From JADKAV01 sp963704075 (GTDB lineage Bacteria; Actinomycetota; Actinomycetes; S36-B12; UBA10799): a stretch of 64,000 nucleotides of DNA. Position 1 is the first letter of the stretch. Every line of letters begins with the position of its first letter. The position numbers were made by a program, and so were the translations under genes. A model generated the notes under the pieces. That model was not told where the DNA came from, searched no databases, and saw nothing but the letters and a program-made list of their open reading frames with translations. The stretch lies in the NCBI GenBank assembly GCA_963704075.1, contig CAVPGV010000002.1, forward strand, positions 26,738-90,737, read 5' to 3'. Shown here in pieces: positions 39,481 to 49,469 of the stretch.

Positions 39481-40016
39481 GAAGGGCATCATCTTCAACC
39501 TCGTCGAGGACGTGGTCACACAGGAGAACGGCCCGGATGCCTGGGACGACCTGCTGGACGCCGCCCACGTCGACGGCGCCTACACCGCGGTGGGCTCCTA
39601 CGACGACGAGCCAACTGCTCTCGATCGTGGATGCGGCCGCCTCTGCCGGCGGGTTGCCCCCTGACGACGTCATGCGACATGTCGGCAGGCAATCGTTGCA
39701 CCTACTGGCCGAGCGGTTCCCCGAGTTCTTCGAACTCCACTCCTCGGTGCGCACCTTCCTTCCCACCCTGAACAGCGTCATCCACCCGGAGGTACGCAAG
39801 CTCTACCCGGGTGCCCGACCTCCACATTTCGACTTCTCGGAGGGGCCGGACGGCACGATCCTGATGGACTACCACTCCGAGCGAACCATGTGCCCGATGG
39901 CCGAAGGGCTCACGCTGGGCGCCGGCGATCACTTCGGCGAGACCTTGGCCATCACCCAGACCCAGTGCACGAAGCACGGCGCGCCCCACTGCACCCTTCG
40001 GATCGCGGTGGAATGA
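39481..40016 (+). CDS. H-NOX heme-binding gas sensor (one frameshift)
   Basis: The roughly 178-residue stand-alone heme-NO/oxygen-binding protein begins MKGIIFNLVEDVVTQ. Bridging one extra C near 39610 restores canonical numbering: the proximal heme ligand His102 (SVIHPEV), Pro115 and the Y-x-S-x-R heme-propionate motif at Tyr131, Ser133 and Arg135 (DYHSER). Position 140, the distal tyrosine in O2-binding members, is Met here, favouring NO or CO sensing. It overlaps the following GAF-kinase gene (ATGA), the usual H-NOX/kinase operon logic. Confidence 0.9.
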
Positions 40017-41701
40017 CCGACCACGAGCTGCTGGAAGCCCGAGCGCAGATCGCCAGACTGCAGCGCCGGGTCGAACGGGAGCGCTCGGCACGTCAAGAGT
40101 CCGAGGAGATCGCCGAGCGTTCACTGCGCAGGCTCTACGCACGCCAGCGGGCACTGGATTTGTTGACACGTTCAGCATCGGCCTCGAACGCGGCCACCGA
40201 CGACCGCGCCGCCTTCTACGAGGTCATGACGATGATCGTCGAGGAGTACGAGTGGCACGTGGGGCACCTGCTGGTCCCCGCGCGCGACGACTCCACCGCC
40301 CTGGTGTCCAGCGGCTATTGGGTGGGCAAGCAGGGCGACCCGTTCTATGAGGCCGTTCGGAAAGCCACGGTCGGCGCTCGTTTCGGCTATGGAATCGGAG
40401 TGCCAGGCAGGGTGGCGGTTCACGGCCCGCGCTGGGAGGTCCAGCCCACGGACCTCGTTGCCGCCCGCAAGTCGCTGCTGTCCACCGGCACGGTCTTCGC
40501 CTTCGGGGTGATGGTCGAGGACATCCTGGTCGGCGTGCTGGAGTTCCTCAGCCCGGTCCCCAAACCGCAGGATCCCGACCTGCTCGAACTGGCAATCCCG
40601 ATGGGGGAACAACTCGGCCGGGTCATCGAACGGGCCAAAGCCCGGGATGCGGAGTCCCAGCACCGTGCCGACCTCGAGCGCACCGTCACCGAGCGCACCG
40701 ACGACCTGCTCAAGGCCCGGGACCGCGCCGAAGCCCTTTCACGGGCCCGCAGCGCCCTGTTCAATGCGGTCACGCACGAACTGTCCACCCCCGTCCACGC
40801 GGCCCAAGCAGCCATTGACTCCCAGCCCCCCGACCTGCCCACCGCACAATCCCAACTCACGTTGCTCGAACAACGCATCGACGCGCTGGTTTCGGTCGCC
40901 GCCGAGAGTGCCCGCACCGCCGTCGGCAAGCCCACCATCCACGTCCTCGCCGATCTGGTGTCAGAGGTCTGCACGACGCAGCACGCCCTCATCGCCGCGC
41001 ACGGGGGCGGGGTCGGCCTGTCCGAGGACCCGAGCGCCGCCGAGGAGGTGCTGATCGACAGTGACCGACTACGCAGCGCCTTGGACACCCTGATCGCTGG
41101 CGTTCGGCTGGCTCGGCCCGACGCCCAGGTATCGGTGGGAGTGCGGCTGTCCGGACAGCAGTGCGTCATCGATGTCGTCGCCAACGGCACAACTCCTGAC
41201 ACGCGCACAGTCGAGGTCGTGCGCTCCCTGTGCCAGGAGGCCGACGGGGATCTGCACGAGCGCGAGGGTGGTTTCACCGCCGTGTTCCCGGTCTCGCGTC
41301 CGCGCTTGCGCCGGGTGGGTCACAACCGCCGGGTCCTGCTCGTCGACGACACCAAAGTCACCCAGCAACTGGCATCGGTGATGCTCAACGACGCGGGCCT
41401 CGAGGTGGACCTCGCCGACGACGGGCTGGAGGCGATTCAGCGACTCGCGGATGCCGACTACGGCGTCGTGCTCATGGACATCCGGATGCCGCGCCTGGAC
41501 GGCCTGTCCGCGACCCGTCGAATTCGGGCAGGAGGCGCGGGCCCGGAGCGGGCGGAGGTTCCGATCATCGCGATGACTGCCGAGACCGCACCAGGGGCGG
41601 CTGAGGCTGGAATGCTGGCCGGTGTCGATGCCTACCTGGCCAAACCCTTCACCAAGCAGACCCTGCTCGCGCTCGTCAAGCGATACCTGCCGGAGGCCTG
41701 A
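40013..41701 (+). CDS. GAF-histidine kinase-receiver hybrid protein with degenerate ATPase domain
   Basis: The 562-residue soluble protein has a coiled coil (1-48), a GAF-like domain (about 50-205), a second coiled coil, a HisKA-like dimerisation helix with NAVTHELSTPVHAAQ (His255), an ATPase-like region (about 340-428), and a receiver domain with phospho-acceptor Asp489 (VVLMDIRMPRLDG) and a Lys in AYLAKPFTKQ. The ATPase region lacks recognisable N and G boxes (no DxGxG or GxGLGL), so kinase activity is doubtful. Overlap with the H-NOX gene makes it the likely H-NOX partner. Confidence 0.82.
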   Translation: MTDHELLEARAQIARLQRRVERERSARQESEEIAERSLRRLYARQRALDLLTRSASASNAATDDRAAFYEVMTMIVEEYEWHVGHLLVPARDDSTALVSSGYWVGKQGDPFYEAVRKATVGARFGYGIGVPGRVAVHGPRWEVQPTDLVAARKSLLSTGTVFAFGVMVEDILVGVLEFLSPVPKPQDPDLLELAIPMGEQLGRVIERAKARDAESQHRADLERTVTERTDDLLKARDRAEALSRARSALFNAVTHELSTPVHAAQAAIDSQPPDLPTAQSQLTLLEQRIDALVSVAAESARTAVGKPTIHVLADLVSEVCTTQHALIAAHGGGVGLSEDPSAAEEVLIDSDRLRSALDTLIAGVRLARPDAQVSVGVRLSGQQCVIDVVANGTTPDTRTVEVVRSLCQEADGDLHEREGGFTAVFPVSRPRLRRVGHNRRVLLVDDTKVTQQLASVMLNDAGLEVDLADDGLEAIQRLADADYGVVLMDIRMPRLDGLSATRRIRAGGAGPERAEVPIIAMTAETAPGAAEAGMLAGVDAYLAKPFTKQTLLALVKRYLPEA

Positions 41702-41792
41702 CACCTGCGATGCGGGCGTCGCGCCGATCCGCCGGCACCGGGCTCTGACCATGGGGTCGAGGCCCACGCGGTGGGACGAGATCGCCCGCTGA

Positions 41793-41829
41793 TTGCGAAG
41801 TGGCCCGTAAGCAGTGGGCTATTGCGCAA
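41793..41829. terminator. Imperfect hairpin between convergent signalling genes
   Basis: TTGCGAAGTGGCCC and GGGCTATTGCGCAA pair with a few mismatches around a short loop. The element sits in the 180-base gap between the convergent ends of the two hybrid kinase genes, consistent with a shared terminator. Confidence 0.35.
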
Positions 41830-41881
41830 CCATCCGGCCATTGCAGTGGAGTTCGATGCCAGTCCCGCGACGCCGAACCCA

Positions 41882-44298
41882 TCAGCGCCATAGCCGGTCA
41901 GCCCCGACCGCCTCCTCCACCAGGTACTCACGCATCAGGGTTTCGACCTGCTCGGCTTCGGAGGTCAGCTCGGAGAGCACCGACTCTGACGCGGCAGTCT
42001 CCATCTGGGCGCACAGGCTGCTGAGCCGAAGCGCCCCGAGCATGGCCGACGACCCCTTGAGGGAGTGAGCCACGGATTTCACGTCCTCAGCAGCACCTGC
42101 ACCGAAGGCCCGGTGGATGGCCACCAGCCTCTCCGGCAACTCCTCGAGGAAGATCGTCAGAGCGGCTGCCACCAGGCCCGAGTCCCCGAGGTCCTCGGCG
42201 AGTTGAGCGATCGTCTCCCGGTCGAGGCTCACATCCACCGCGGGCAGGCGCGGTGTCGGTATCCCGTCGCTGACCGGGATCCGCTCCAGGACTTTGGAGA
42301 TACCGACGTGCAGGTCCGCCATGGTCGTGGGCTTCAATACGTAGCCGTTGAACCCGGCGGCGGCGAGCACGGAACGGTCCGTCCATCCGGGGTCCGCGGT
42401 GAGGGCCAGCACCGCTAGCGAGTCCACGTCAGCCAGGCGTTCGCGGGTCAGCCGCACCGCCTCCAAACCGTCCATCACCGGCATGTTGAGGTCCAGCAGC
42501 ACGACGTCGAAGCGATCGCGCGCGATCTCCTCCACCGCCGCAGCTCCATCACTGACCGCATGCACAGTGGCGCCGAGCCGTCGCAGCATCTCGGTGATGA
42601 GGTTGCGGTTGGTGGTGTCGTCTTCGGCAAGCAGGACCCGCAGACCGGCGGGCAGGGTGAGGACGTCGCGCGACAGGCTGGTCGGAACCTCTCCTCCGAG
42701 CACCTCGATCAGGCGCTTCTCCGTCCACGGAAGCGGCAGATACTCACCTGCGGTCGGAGAGGCCGCCACCGTCGCCGTGGGTCCAAGGATGAGCAGTCGG
42801 TGGCCGTCGTGAATGGCGCGATTGGCCTGGGCGGAACCGGTGTCCGACACCACCCGGATGTGCAACGTTCCGGGCTCACCGGTGCATTCGGGCACGATCT
42901 GCTTGCCGAAGCGTTGCAGGGCCAGCTCACCGCCTGCACCGCCACCGGATGCCCGGAGACGACGGCCTGACCCGGGATCCGGACGGTCGGGAGGTTCTGG
43001 TGGTCCGGACTGACCTGTCCCACCGGCAATTGGATGCGGAACACCGTACCTTCACCGAGCTCGCTCTTGATCTGCAACGAACCGCCGAGGGCGGTGGTCA
43101 ACCGTTGCGCGATCGCCAGACCGAGTCCGGATCCGCCATGGCGCTGGTGGGTGTGCCCTGCACCCTGCACGAACGTGTCGAAGGCGCGGGCTTGCTCCTC
43201 CGGCGACATACCCGGTCCGGTGTCCGTGACCAACACCTCCACCCACGGCCTCCCGCCGACCACGAGTGGCTGCGAGACGACCGAGACCGCACCCTCGTCG
43301 GTGAACTTCACCGCGTTGGACACCAGATTGAGCAGAATCTGCTTGAAGCGGCTCGTGTCGGTGTGGACCCACGGGTCGAGATCCGGGCTCGACGCGCCGA
43401 TCAGCGGGATCTGTTTGCGCTGCGCGATCGGCCCGACCATCTGCAGGACCTCGTTGATCATCTCGCAGACATCCGCGTCGTTCTTGTGGACCTCGAGACG
43501 ACCGGCTTCCACCCGCGCAAGGTCGAGCAGATTGTTGAGCATGGTCGTCAGACCGTCGGCGGAGTGCTGCACGCCCGCCACCAGTTCGCGGGTGCGCGCA
43601 TCCAGTGGTCGCTGCAGCAACAGGTCGACCATGCCGACGATCCCGGTCACGGGTGTGCGCACATCGTGGCTGATGGTGGCCAGCAGGCTCTGTCGGCTGT
43701 CGGCGAGTTCCTCCGCCTCGGTGAGCAGCCCCATCTGCAGATTCACCGCCTCTGCGGCGGTTTCCAGGTTCCCGCGGCGTCCGTGCCGCACTAGCTGCGC
43801 GACAAGGGTTGCCATCACCATCGCGATCAGCCAGTGCGACCAGTTCGCGCCCGGAATGCTGAGCATTCCCAGTGTCCACGCGAGCCAGGTCAGCACAGTC
43901 AGCCCGATGTTCCAGTTGGTCGCCAGGATCGCCATGCCGGCACCGATCACCACGAGCATCAGATTGGAGGTCTGCCACTCCTGGCCGGTCAGCCACAGGT
44001 GCAGGCCCGAATTCGCGATCATCACAACGAACGCCACAGACAGGACCGCGCTGCCGCCTCGCACCCGGGGGCGACGGCGATACGCCCACGCAAGCCCGAG
44101 CAGGCCCACGGCACTGATGCCGGCGACCGCTGACAGAATCCGACCGTCTGTCCCGCCAACCATCACCGGGTGCAGAATCGCCAGCACGAGATAGAGCAGT
44201 CCGACGAGGCCGGCCACGGGAAGGATGAGGCGCGATGCGGCGGCGTCGTAGCGCACGCGCGGGTCGGAGGACAACTCCGGGGGAATGCGCACTGCCAT
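41882..44298 (-). CDS. Membrane hybrid histidine kinase with receivers and Hpt domain (one frameshift)
   Basis: The roughly 805-residue ArcB/BarA-type protein has about six membrane helices (residues 25-165), a HisKA domain with LATISHDVRTPVTG, a HATPase domain with NLVSNAVKFTD, DTGPGMSPEE and GGSGLGLAIAQ, a degenerate receiver, a full receiver (VLLAEDDTTNRNL, VLLDLNMPVMDG) and a C-terminal Hpt with VAHSLKGSSAMLGA. The frame breaks near 42920 inside the degenerate receiver. All phosphorelay residues are present, so it can start a multi-step relay. It is convergent with the H-NOX/GAF kinase operon and may supply phosphate to its receivers. Confidence 0.86.
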
Positions 44299-44437
44299 AC
44301 GTCCTTCATCGTCACGTCGTGCGGACTCATTAACGGTAGCGATGGGTGGGGCGGTGTGCGCGACAGCGGTTCGGTCCAGTACTTGTCATCGCCGATCGAC
44401 CCCATGAGGCATACTGTCGGCAGGGCAATGACCCCCC

Positions 44438-44508
44438 GCGGGTGTAGTTCAATGGCAGAACATCAGCTTCCCAAGCTGACAGTGCGAGTTCGATTCTCGT
44501 CACCCGCT
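44438..44508 (+). tRNA. tRNA-Gly (anticodon CCC)
   Basis: The cloverleaf is clear. The acceptor stem GCGGGTG (44438-44444) pairs with CACCCGC (44501-44507). The D-arm contains GTAGTTCAATGGCAGAAC. The anticodon loop TTCCCAA sits between TCAGC and GCTGA, and the T-arm is GCGAGTTCGATTCTCGT. The CCC anticodon reads GGG glycine codons. Confidence 0.95.
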
Positions 44509-44513
44509 CACAG

Positions 44514-44545
44514 AGAAGGACCCCCAAGGCTTTGGGGGTCCTTCT
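44514..44545 (+). terminator. Rho-independent-like terminator after tRNA-Gly
   Basis: AGAAGGACCCCCAA and TTTGGGGGTCCTTCT form a nearly perfect 14-bp stem with a 3-base loop directly after the tRNA. Confidence 0.8.
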
Positions 44546-44623
44546 GTGTGATGGCAGGATGCACGGCGAGAATCGGGAGGAGCGTCCCGAAGGGGCGCGA
44601 CGGCTCTCGTCACCCGCTCACAG

Positions 44624-44655
44624 AGAAGGACCCCCGAGGCTTTGGGGGTCCTTCT
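44624..44655 (+). terminator. Second copy of the same terminator hairpin
   Basis: It matches the hairpin at 44514 apart from one A-to-G change (ACCCCCGAGG) and belongs to the second 110-base repeat unit. Confidence 0.7.
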
Positions 44656-44806
44656 GTGTGATGGCAGGATGCACGGCGAGAATCGGGAGGAGGCGTCCGG
44701 CAGCGAGCCGACGGCTCTCGTCACCCGCTCTCCTTAGGCACCCGCACTCCCTTAAGTACGCAGGTTCGGCAGCACGCTGCTTCACGGCGGAGCGTTCCCG
44801 TCACGC

Positions 44807-44856
44807 GGCCTCCCCGTCGTGATGCGGCGTCAATGACCGCCTCACGACGGGAGGCC
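44807..44856 (-). terminator. Long hairpin downstream of the fibronectin-III secreted gene
   Basis: GGCCTCCCCGTCGTGATGCGG pairs with CCGCCTCACGACGGGAGGCC, about 19 pairs with one bulge and one mismatch. It ends 21 bases beyond the leftward gene's stop. Confidence 0.75.
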
Positions 44857-44877
44857 TGCCCCTCCGAGGATCGACTG

Positions 44878-46640
44878 CTACCTCACCAGACGGACCTTGT
44901 ACACGTGGCTGCGCGCCGCGAATTGGGTTCCGTTCTGGGCGACGGTGGCGAACACCGATCCGGGCTTGTGCAGGTGCATCCGGGTCCGGAACTTGCCGCG
45001 GGCGTTCGTCCGCACCTTCTTCATCACACGCGGACCCTTCTCAGGCCCCACCGGGTTGAACCACAAGGTCACGCGGGTCCGGCTGCGAACCTTCTTGCCA
45101 TGCTCCGGCTGCGAACGTTCTTGCCGTGCTGCTTGCCGTAGACCTCACCGAAGGCCCGCACACGGATGCGGTTGGTCGCCTTCACGCGAATCTTCAGGCG
45201 CAACTTCCGGTTCATGCGCTTCGCGACCTTGTCCCCGTCCCGGTCGCCAGGGATTCCGATGACCTCGTCCTTGACCAGGGTCGGAACCTTCGACGTGGGA
45301 GTCGCGACCACGGTGGACGTGTCTCCCGCTCCTGACGGTGTCACCGCGGCAACGGAGAACTCGTACGGCTCTCCACCGGTCAGACCGAGGTAACTGGTCT
45401 CCAGCGCCCGGTCGGCCGGTACCAGGACCTCCGGCAGCTGACTGCCGTCGGCCAGCAACTTCCCGCTCACCGCGTACTCGGTGATCGGCCCGTTCCCAGC
45501 GGACGCGGGTGCCTTCCAGGTCAGCGCCACCGCTTCTTCGCCGCGGACGGCGTTCAGGTCCAGCGGCTTCGTCGGCAGGCTCTCGTCATAGCTGACACCG
45601 ATGTCGATGTAGGTGAGGTTCTCCTCGGGCATCAACACCGCCACGTTGCCGGCGGGCTTGCCACCCGCAGCGGGTCCGCCTTTCTCAGCCACGACGGCAC
45701 TCTCCTCCTCCTCAACGGGTTGCAGGATCGAGGTCGCGTCGGTGAAGTCGGCGCCGGAATCGGGCTTGAGGCTGAACGTCAGCCGGTAGAGACCGGCATT
45801 CACAGCCTTGGTGGGCCAGTTGAATCCATACGTCATGCCTCCGCTGACAGTGACCTCCGCGCCATATCCACCGGGGCCGTCGGTCACCTCACCGACACAC
45901 TTCACGACACCATCCTCGGTCCACGTCCGGGTGGTCGCGTCCCAGGTCAGTGACGTCGCCTTGTCGATGCGCTCGATCGTGAGGCAGGCCTGCGATGTGT
46001 AGACGATGGCCTGATCACTTTGCGCCGACACGGCATGCCAGATCGACGCATCGGGAACAGCCATGACGCCCCACTGCTCGTCTTGGCCTTGACCCCCGAC
46101 CTTCATCATCGTGTAGCCGGTCATCCCCGCAGTGTTGCTGGCATCGGCGGGCTCAGGATCGGTGAGTCCGGACACGTCCTGGAGCATCTTGGTCTCGATG
46201 CGGACGTGCATCCCGGTGCGCCAGTCCTTCGCCTCAAGGTTGTCGCCCCAATCCACGTACGTGATCGGCAACTTGCCGGTGTCCGTGGTCGGCAGTCCGG
46301 TCAACGACGACGCATCTGCGTTCTCCGACTGCCACTCGTTGAGGGTCTTCTGAACGAACAGGTCGACCCCGTCCACGACAACGTGCGACGCCGGATCGGT
46401 GTCGAGCGTCAGGTCCTCGGTCTGTGGCCCGGTTCCCCGCAGCACCGGGCGTACACCGACATCGGCCGATTCGGCCCAGATGACCGGTACGGCCAAGTTG
46501 TTACCGGGTGACGTGTCCTCACCACCACCACCGGGCGCCATGGGACCCACGGCGTTCATCGCGGGCGCCGAACCGAGCAAGAGTGCGGCGCTCCCCGTGG
46601 CGGCCGCCAACCAACGAACAAGAACATTACGTGATCGCAT
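44878..46640 (-). CDS. Secreted fibronectin type III domain protein (one frameshift)
   Basis: The signal peptide is MRSRNVLVRWLAAATGSAAL, with cleavage after GSAPA. A long N-terminal region of unknown fold (VPVIWAESADVGVRPVLRG onward) follows, then a fibronectin type III domain (PTKPLDLNAVRGEEAVALTW) and a basic C-terminal domain that changes frame near 45110 and ends HVYKVRLVR. ATG 46640 has an AGGTGAG ribosome-binding site. A small internal duplication (CTGCGAAC-TTCTTGCC) lies at the frame break. The protein is probably cell-surface or secreted; no enzyme motif is seen. Confidence 0.75.
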
Positions 46641-46871
46641 TGCTCTCACCTTCCCCTCCTGGGCGAGAAACCGACGGTCGCTGTGAGTCGATCCGCCTCG
46701 GCCATTCGACCGATGAGGCATCGGCCATACCGCCAGTTATTGCTCGTCCCTACGTTTCAACGGTCACACTGCGTTGCGGACGCTCCGTGTACGACGTGTG
46801 GAGATCGCGTGGAGATTGCCAGCCGGGGTCGGTGCACCCGCGCGGACTCCACCTGCCCTTCAATAGGAGAT

Positions 46872-47552
46872 GTGAGGACGATCCTGGTGGTGGAGGACGA
46901 GCGGGACCTGCGCGACCTCCTGCGTCGCTACCTGGAGCGCGCCGGGTACTCGGTCCTGGCGACCGGGTCCGGAGCCGAAGCGCTGGCGCTCGTGTACAGT
47001 CAGGCGGCCGACCTCGTGCTGCTCGACCTCGGACTACCCGACCTCGACGGATCCGAGGTCCTCAAAGCGGCGGCACCGTCCGTGCCGGTGATCGTGCTCA
47101 CGGCCCGCTCATCCACCGACGATCGGATTCTGGGGCTGCAGCAGGGCGCGGACGACTACGTCACCAAACCCTTCAGCCCCACCGAGTTGGTTCTCAGGGT
47201 CAAGGCGGTGCTGTCGAGGGGGAAGGGCGGTGAACCTCCGCCCGCACGCAGTTTCGGCGGTGGCCGCCTCGTGCTCGACGAGGCCGCACACGAGGCGAGT
47301 TTCGACGGTGAACCACTCCACCTGACCGTCAGTGAATGGGGGTTGCTGGTGTCCCTGGGCAACTCCCCCATGCGGGTCTTCTCACGCCTGGAACTGGCCA
47401 ACCGCATCCACGGCTACGAATTCCTGGGCTACGAGCGCAGCATCGACTCCCACGTCAAGAACCTCCGGCACAAACTGGGAGATGCCGGAAACGACGTGAT
47501 CCAGACGGTCTTGGGCGTGGGCTACCGGCTGGGATACACGGCTGATGAATAG
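46872..47552 (+). CDS. OmpR-type response regulator
   Basis: The 226-residue protein starts at GTG 46872 after AGGAGA. The receiver has VVEDERDL, phospho-acceptor Asp52 (LVLLDLGLPDLDG) and Lys in YVTKPFSPTE. The C-terminal winged helix ends GVGYRLGYTADE. It overlaps the kinase gene by 8 bases, so the pair is co-expressed. It is divergent from the fibronectin-III secreted gene. Confidence 0.92.
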   Translation: MRTILVVEDERDLRDLLRRYLERAGYSVLATGSGAEALALVYSQAADLVLLDLGLPDLDGSEVLKAAAPSVPVIVLTARSSTDDRILGLQQGADDYVTKPFSPTELVLRVKAVLSRGKGGEPPPARSFGGGRLVLDEAAHEASFDGEPLHLTVSEWGLLVSLGNSPMRVFSRLELANRIHGYEFLGYERSIDSHVKNLRHKLGDAGNDVIQTVLGVGYRLGYTADE

Positions 47553-48961
47553 CCGTTTCGGACTCGGGCCCCTGGGACGACGACTGCTCATGGCATTCAT
47601 GGTCGTGGCGACCGTCTCCGTGGGCGTCTTCGCTTTCGTCGGGGTGATCGGGCTGGACCTGGAATTCAACCGCGAACAGCTCCGGGTGCAGCAGGACGCT
47701 GGCCTCGCATACCGCGGCAGCGGCCGCGGTGGTCTACATCCAGGCGGGCAGTTGGGGGACGGCGGACCTCGAACCAGCACTCACCGTGGCCGAGCGTTCG
47801 GGTGCCGTCCTTGTTGTGAGGGACGCCGACGGCAAGGTCGTGGCCCACAGCCCGAAGCCGGAGCGGTACTCGGTGCCGGGCACCACGGATGTCGTCATCG
47901 ACCACCCGGTGGCGATCGATGGCACGGTGGTCGGGTCGGTCGAACTGTCCTTCAGCAGATCCGTCGCCGCTTCCCTGGGACGTGACCAGGTGGCGTGGAT
48001 CCTCGGCGCGGCTACGGTCGCGCTAGGGGTCGCGGCTGTGGCCGCGCTGCTGGCAGCGCGGCAGGTCACGCAACCGCTGGCGGAGATCAACGAGGTGGGC
48101 CGGCGGTTCGCAGCCGGAGATCACGACGCCCGCGCGCAGGTGGACGCTCCCGGTGAGATCGGCGAGCTTGCCCGGACCCTCAACGACGCCGCAGACGCGG
48201 TCCTGGAAGCCGAACTGGCGCAACGCAACATTGCCGCCGATGTGGCACACGAACTTCGCACCCCGCTGGCCGCACTGCAAGCCGGGCTTGAGGAGATGCG
48301 CGACGGACTGCTCCCGGCTGACGCGGCCTCCTTGACGCGACTTCACGACCAGGCCACGCGCATGGGCAAGGTGGTCGGGGAACTCGCCGCGCTGTCGTCG
48401 GCGGAGGCTGCCCCCCGCGTTTCCGACAACACGCAGGTTGTCGATCTCGCGGCGGTCGCCGAGGCGGAGATGGCCGCTCGTGAACCACTGATGCGTTCCG
48501 CGGGACTCACCGTCGTGGGTGAGACACAGACAGCACTGGTCCGCGCGGATACGAATCGGCTGCACGAAATCGTCGGGAACCTCTTGGCCAACTCGGCCAA
48601 GTACTGTCGGGCGGGCGACCAGGTCACGGTCGTCGTGTGCCAGCGGGAGAATCGAGCGGTCCTGCGAGTGGCCGACACCGGCCCCGGGATACCCGCCGAG
48701 GAACTTCCGCACGTCTTCGACCGGTTCTGGCGGGGGGCAGCCGGTTCCGGGACCGCGGGATCGGGTCTGGGACTCGCGATCGTGAAGGCGTTGGTCGCGG
48801 CCCAGGCCGGGACCGTGGCCGTGGAGTCCCGAATCGGCGCAGGCACGACGTTCCGTGTCGAGTTTCCACTGGTTCGGCCCAGTACTGATGGCGGGTGGCA
48901 AGGCGATCAGTTTGACACTCGGGGCGCTGTTCCCCTGCAAGAGGATCACCGCACGAACTGA
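47545..48961 (+). CDS. Sensor histidine kinase, BaeS-like (one frameshift)
   Basis: The N-terminal membrane helix (LLMAFMVVATVSVGVFAFVG) is followed by a sensor region, a second helix (WILGAATVALGVAAVAALLA), HAMP, HisKA with ADVAHELRTPLAAL, and HATPase with NLLANSAKYC, DTGPGIPAEE and GSGLGLAIVK. The frame breaks near 47705, between LRVQQDAGLA and VVYIQAGSW. Catalytic boxes are complete. It phosphorylates the overlapping regulator; the signal is unknown. Confidence 0.87.
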
Positions 48962-49140
48962 CGATCGACCAAGAACGCAGGATGTGCAGCGCCCACGACC
49001 TGGACTCAGATGGCCCGTTCGGGCCGACACCGTGGAAGACGAAGATGGCCGGTCCTGCGGAAGCGTCCAGCAGCATCGCTGACGGATGGTTATGGCAGGT
49101 CCCCGCGCTCGGTGGGGTCACAGTTCGGGAAGGAACTGAT

Positions 49141-49371
49141 ATGCCACTCATCCAGGTAAAGGTCATCGAGAACGTATTCACCGAGGAGCAGAAACAACAG
49201 ATCGTGAGCCAACTCACCGATGCCATGGTTGCCATCGAGGGTGAGAACATGCGCCCGGTCACATGGTGCATCGTCGAGGAGGTCAAGAGCGGCCACTGGG
49301 GGATCGCTGGAAGCGCGCTTTCGACGGCGGACGTGAAGGCACTGGCGGCCGGCGCAGGCGCCGGCGTCTGA
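49141..49371 (+). CDS. 4-oxalocrotonate tautomerase family protein
   Basis: The 76-residue protein has Pro directly after the initiator Met (MPLIQVKVIE). It is the catalytic base of the tautomerase superfamily once Met is removed, and this fixes the start. A GGAAGGA ribosome-binding site precedes it. The fold is beta-alpha-beta, and it would assemble as a hexamer or dimer and keto-enol tautomerise small acids. Its substrate is unknown. Confidence 0.82.
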   Translation: MPLIQVKVIENVFTEEQKQQIVSQLTDAMVAIEGENMRPVTWCIVEEVKSGHWGIAGSALSTADVKALAAGAGAGV

Positions 49372-49469
49372 GCATTGTGGATCGGGGCAGGGGCCAGTGG
49401 TCAGCAAGGCTAGGCCCTGCCCCATCAGCACAGCCGCCATCCTCATAGACCGGGTGCATACTGAAGGCG

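Larger units (their letters stand above)
44495..44730 (+). repeat. Tandem copies of the tRNA-Gly 3' end plus terminator
   Basis: A unit of about 110 bases starting TCTCGTCACCCGCTCACAGA occurs at 44495 (inside the tRNA) and again at 44605. A truncated third start (TCTCGTCACCCGCTC) occurs at 44716. Each full unit has the tRNA 3' terminus, a GC-rich terminator hairpin, and a shared tail GATGCACGGCGAGAATCGGG. Confidence 0.85.
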
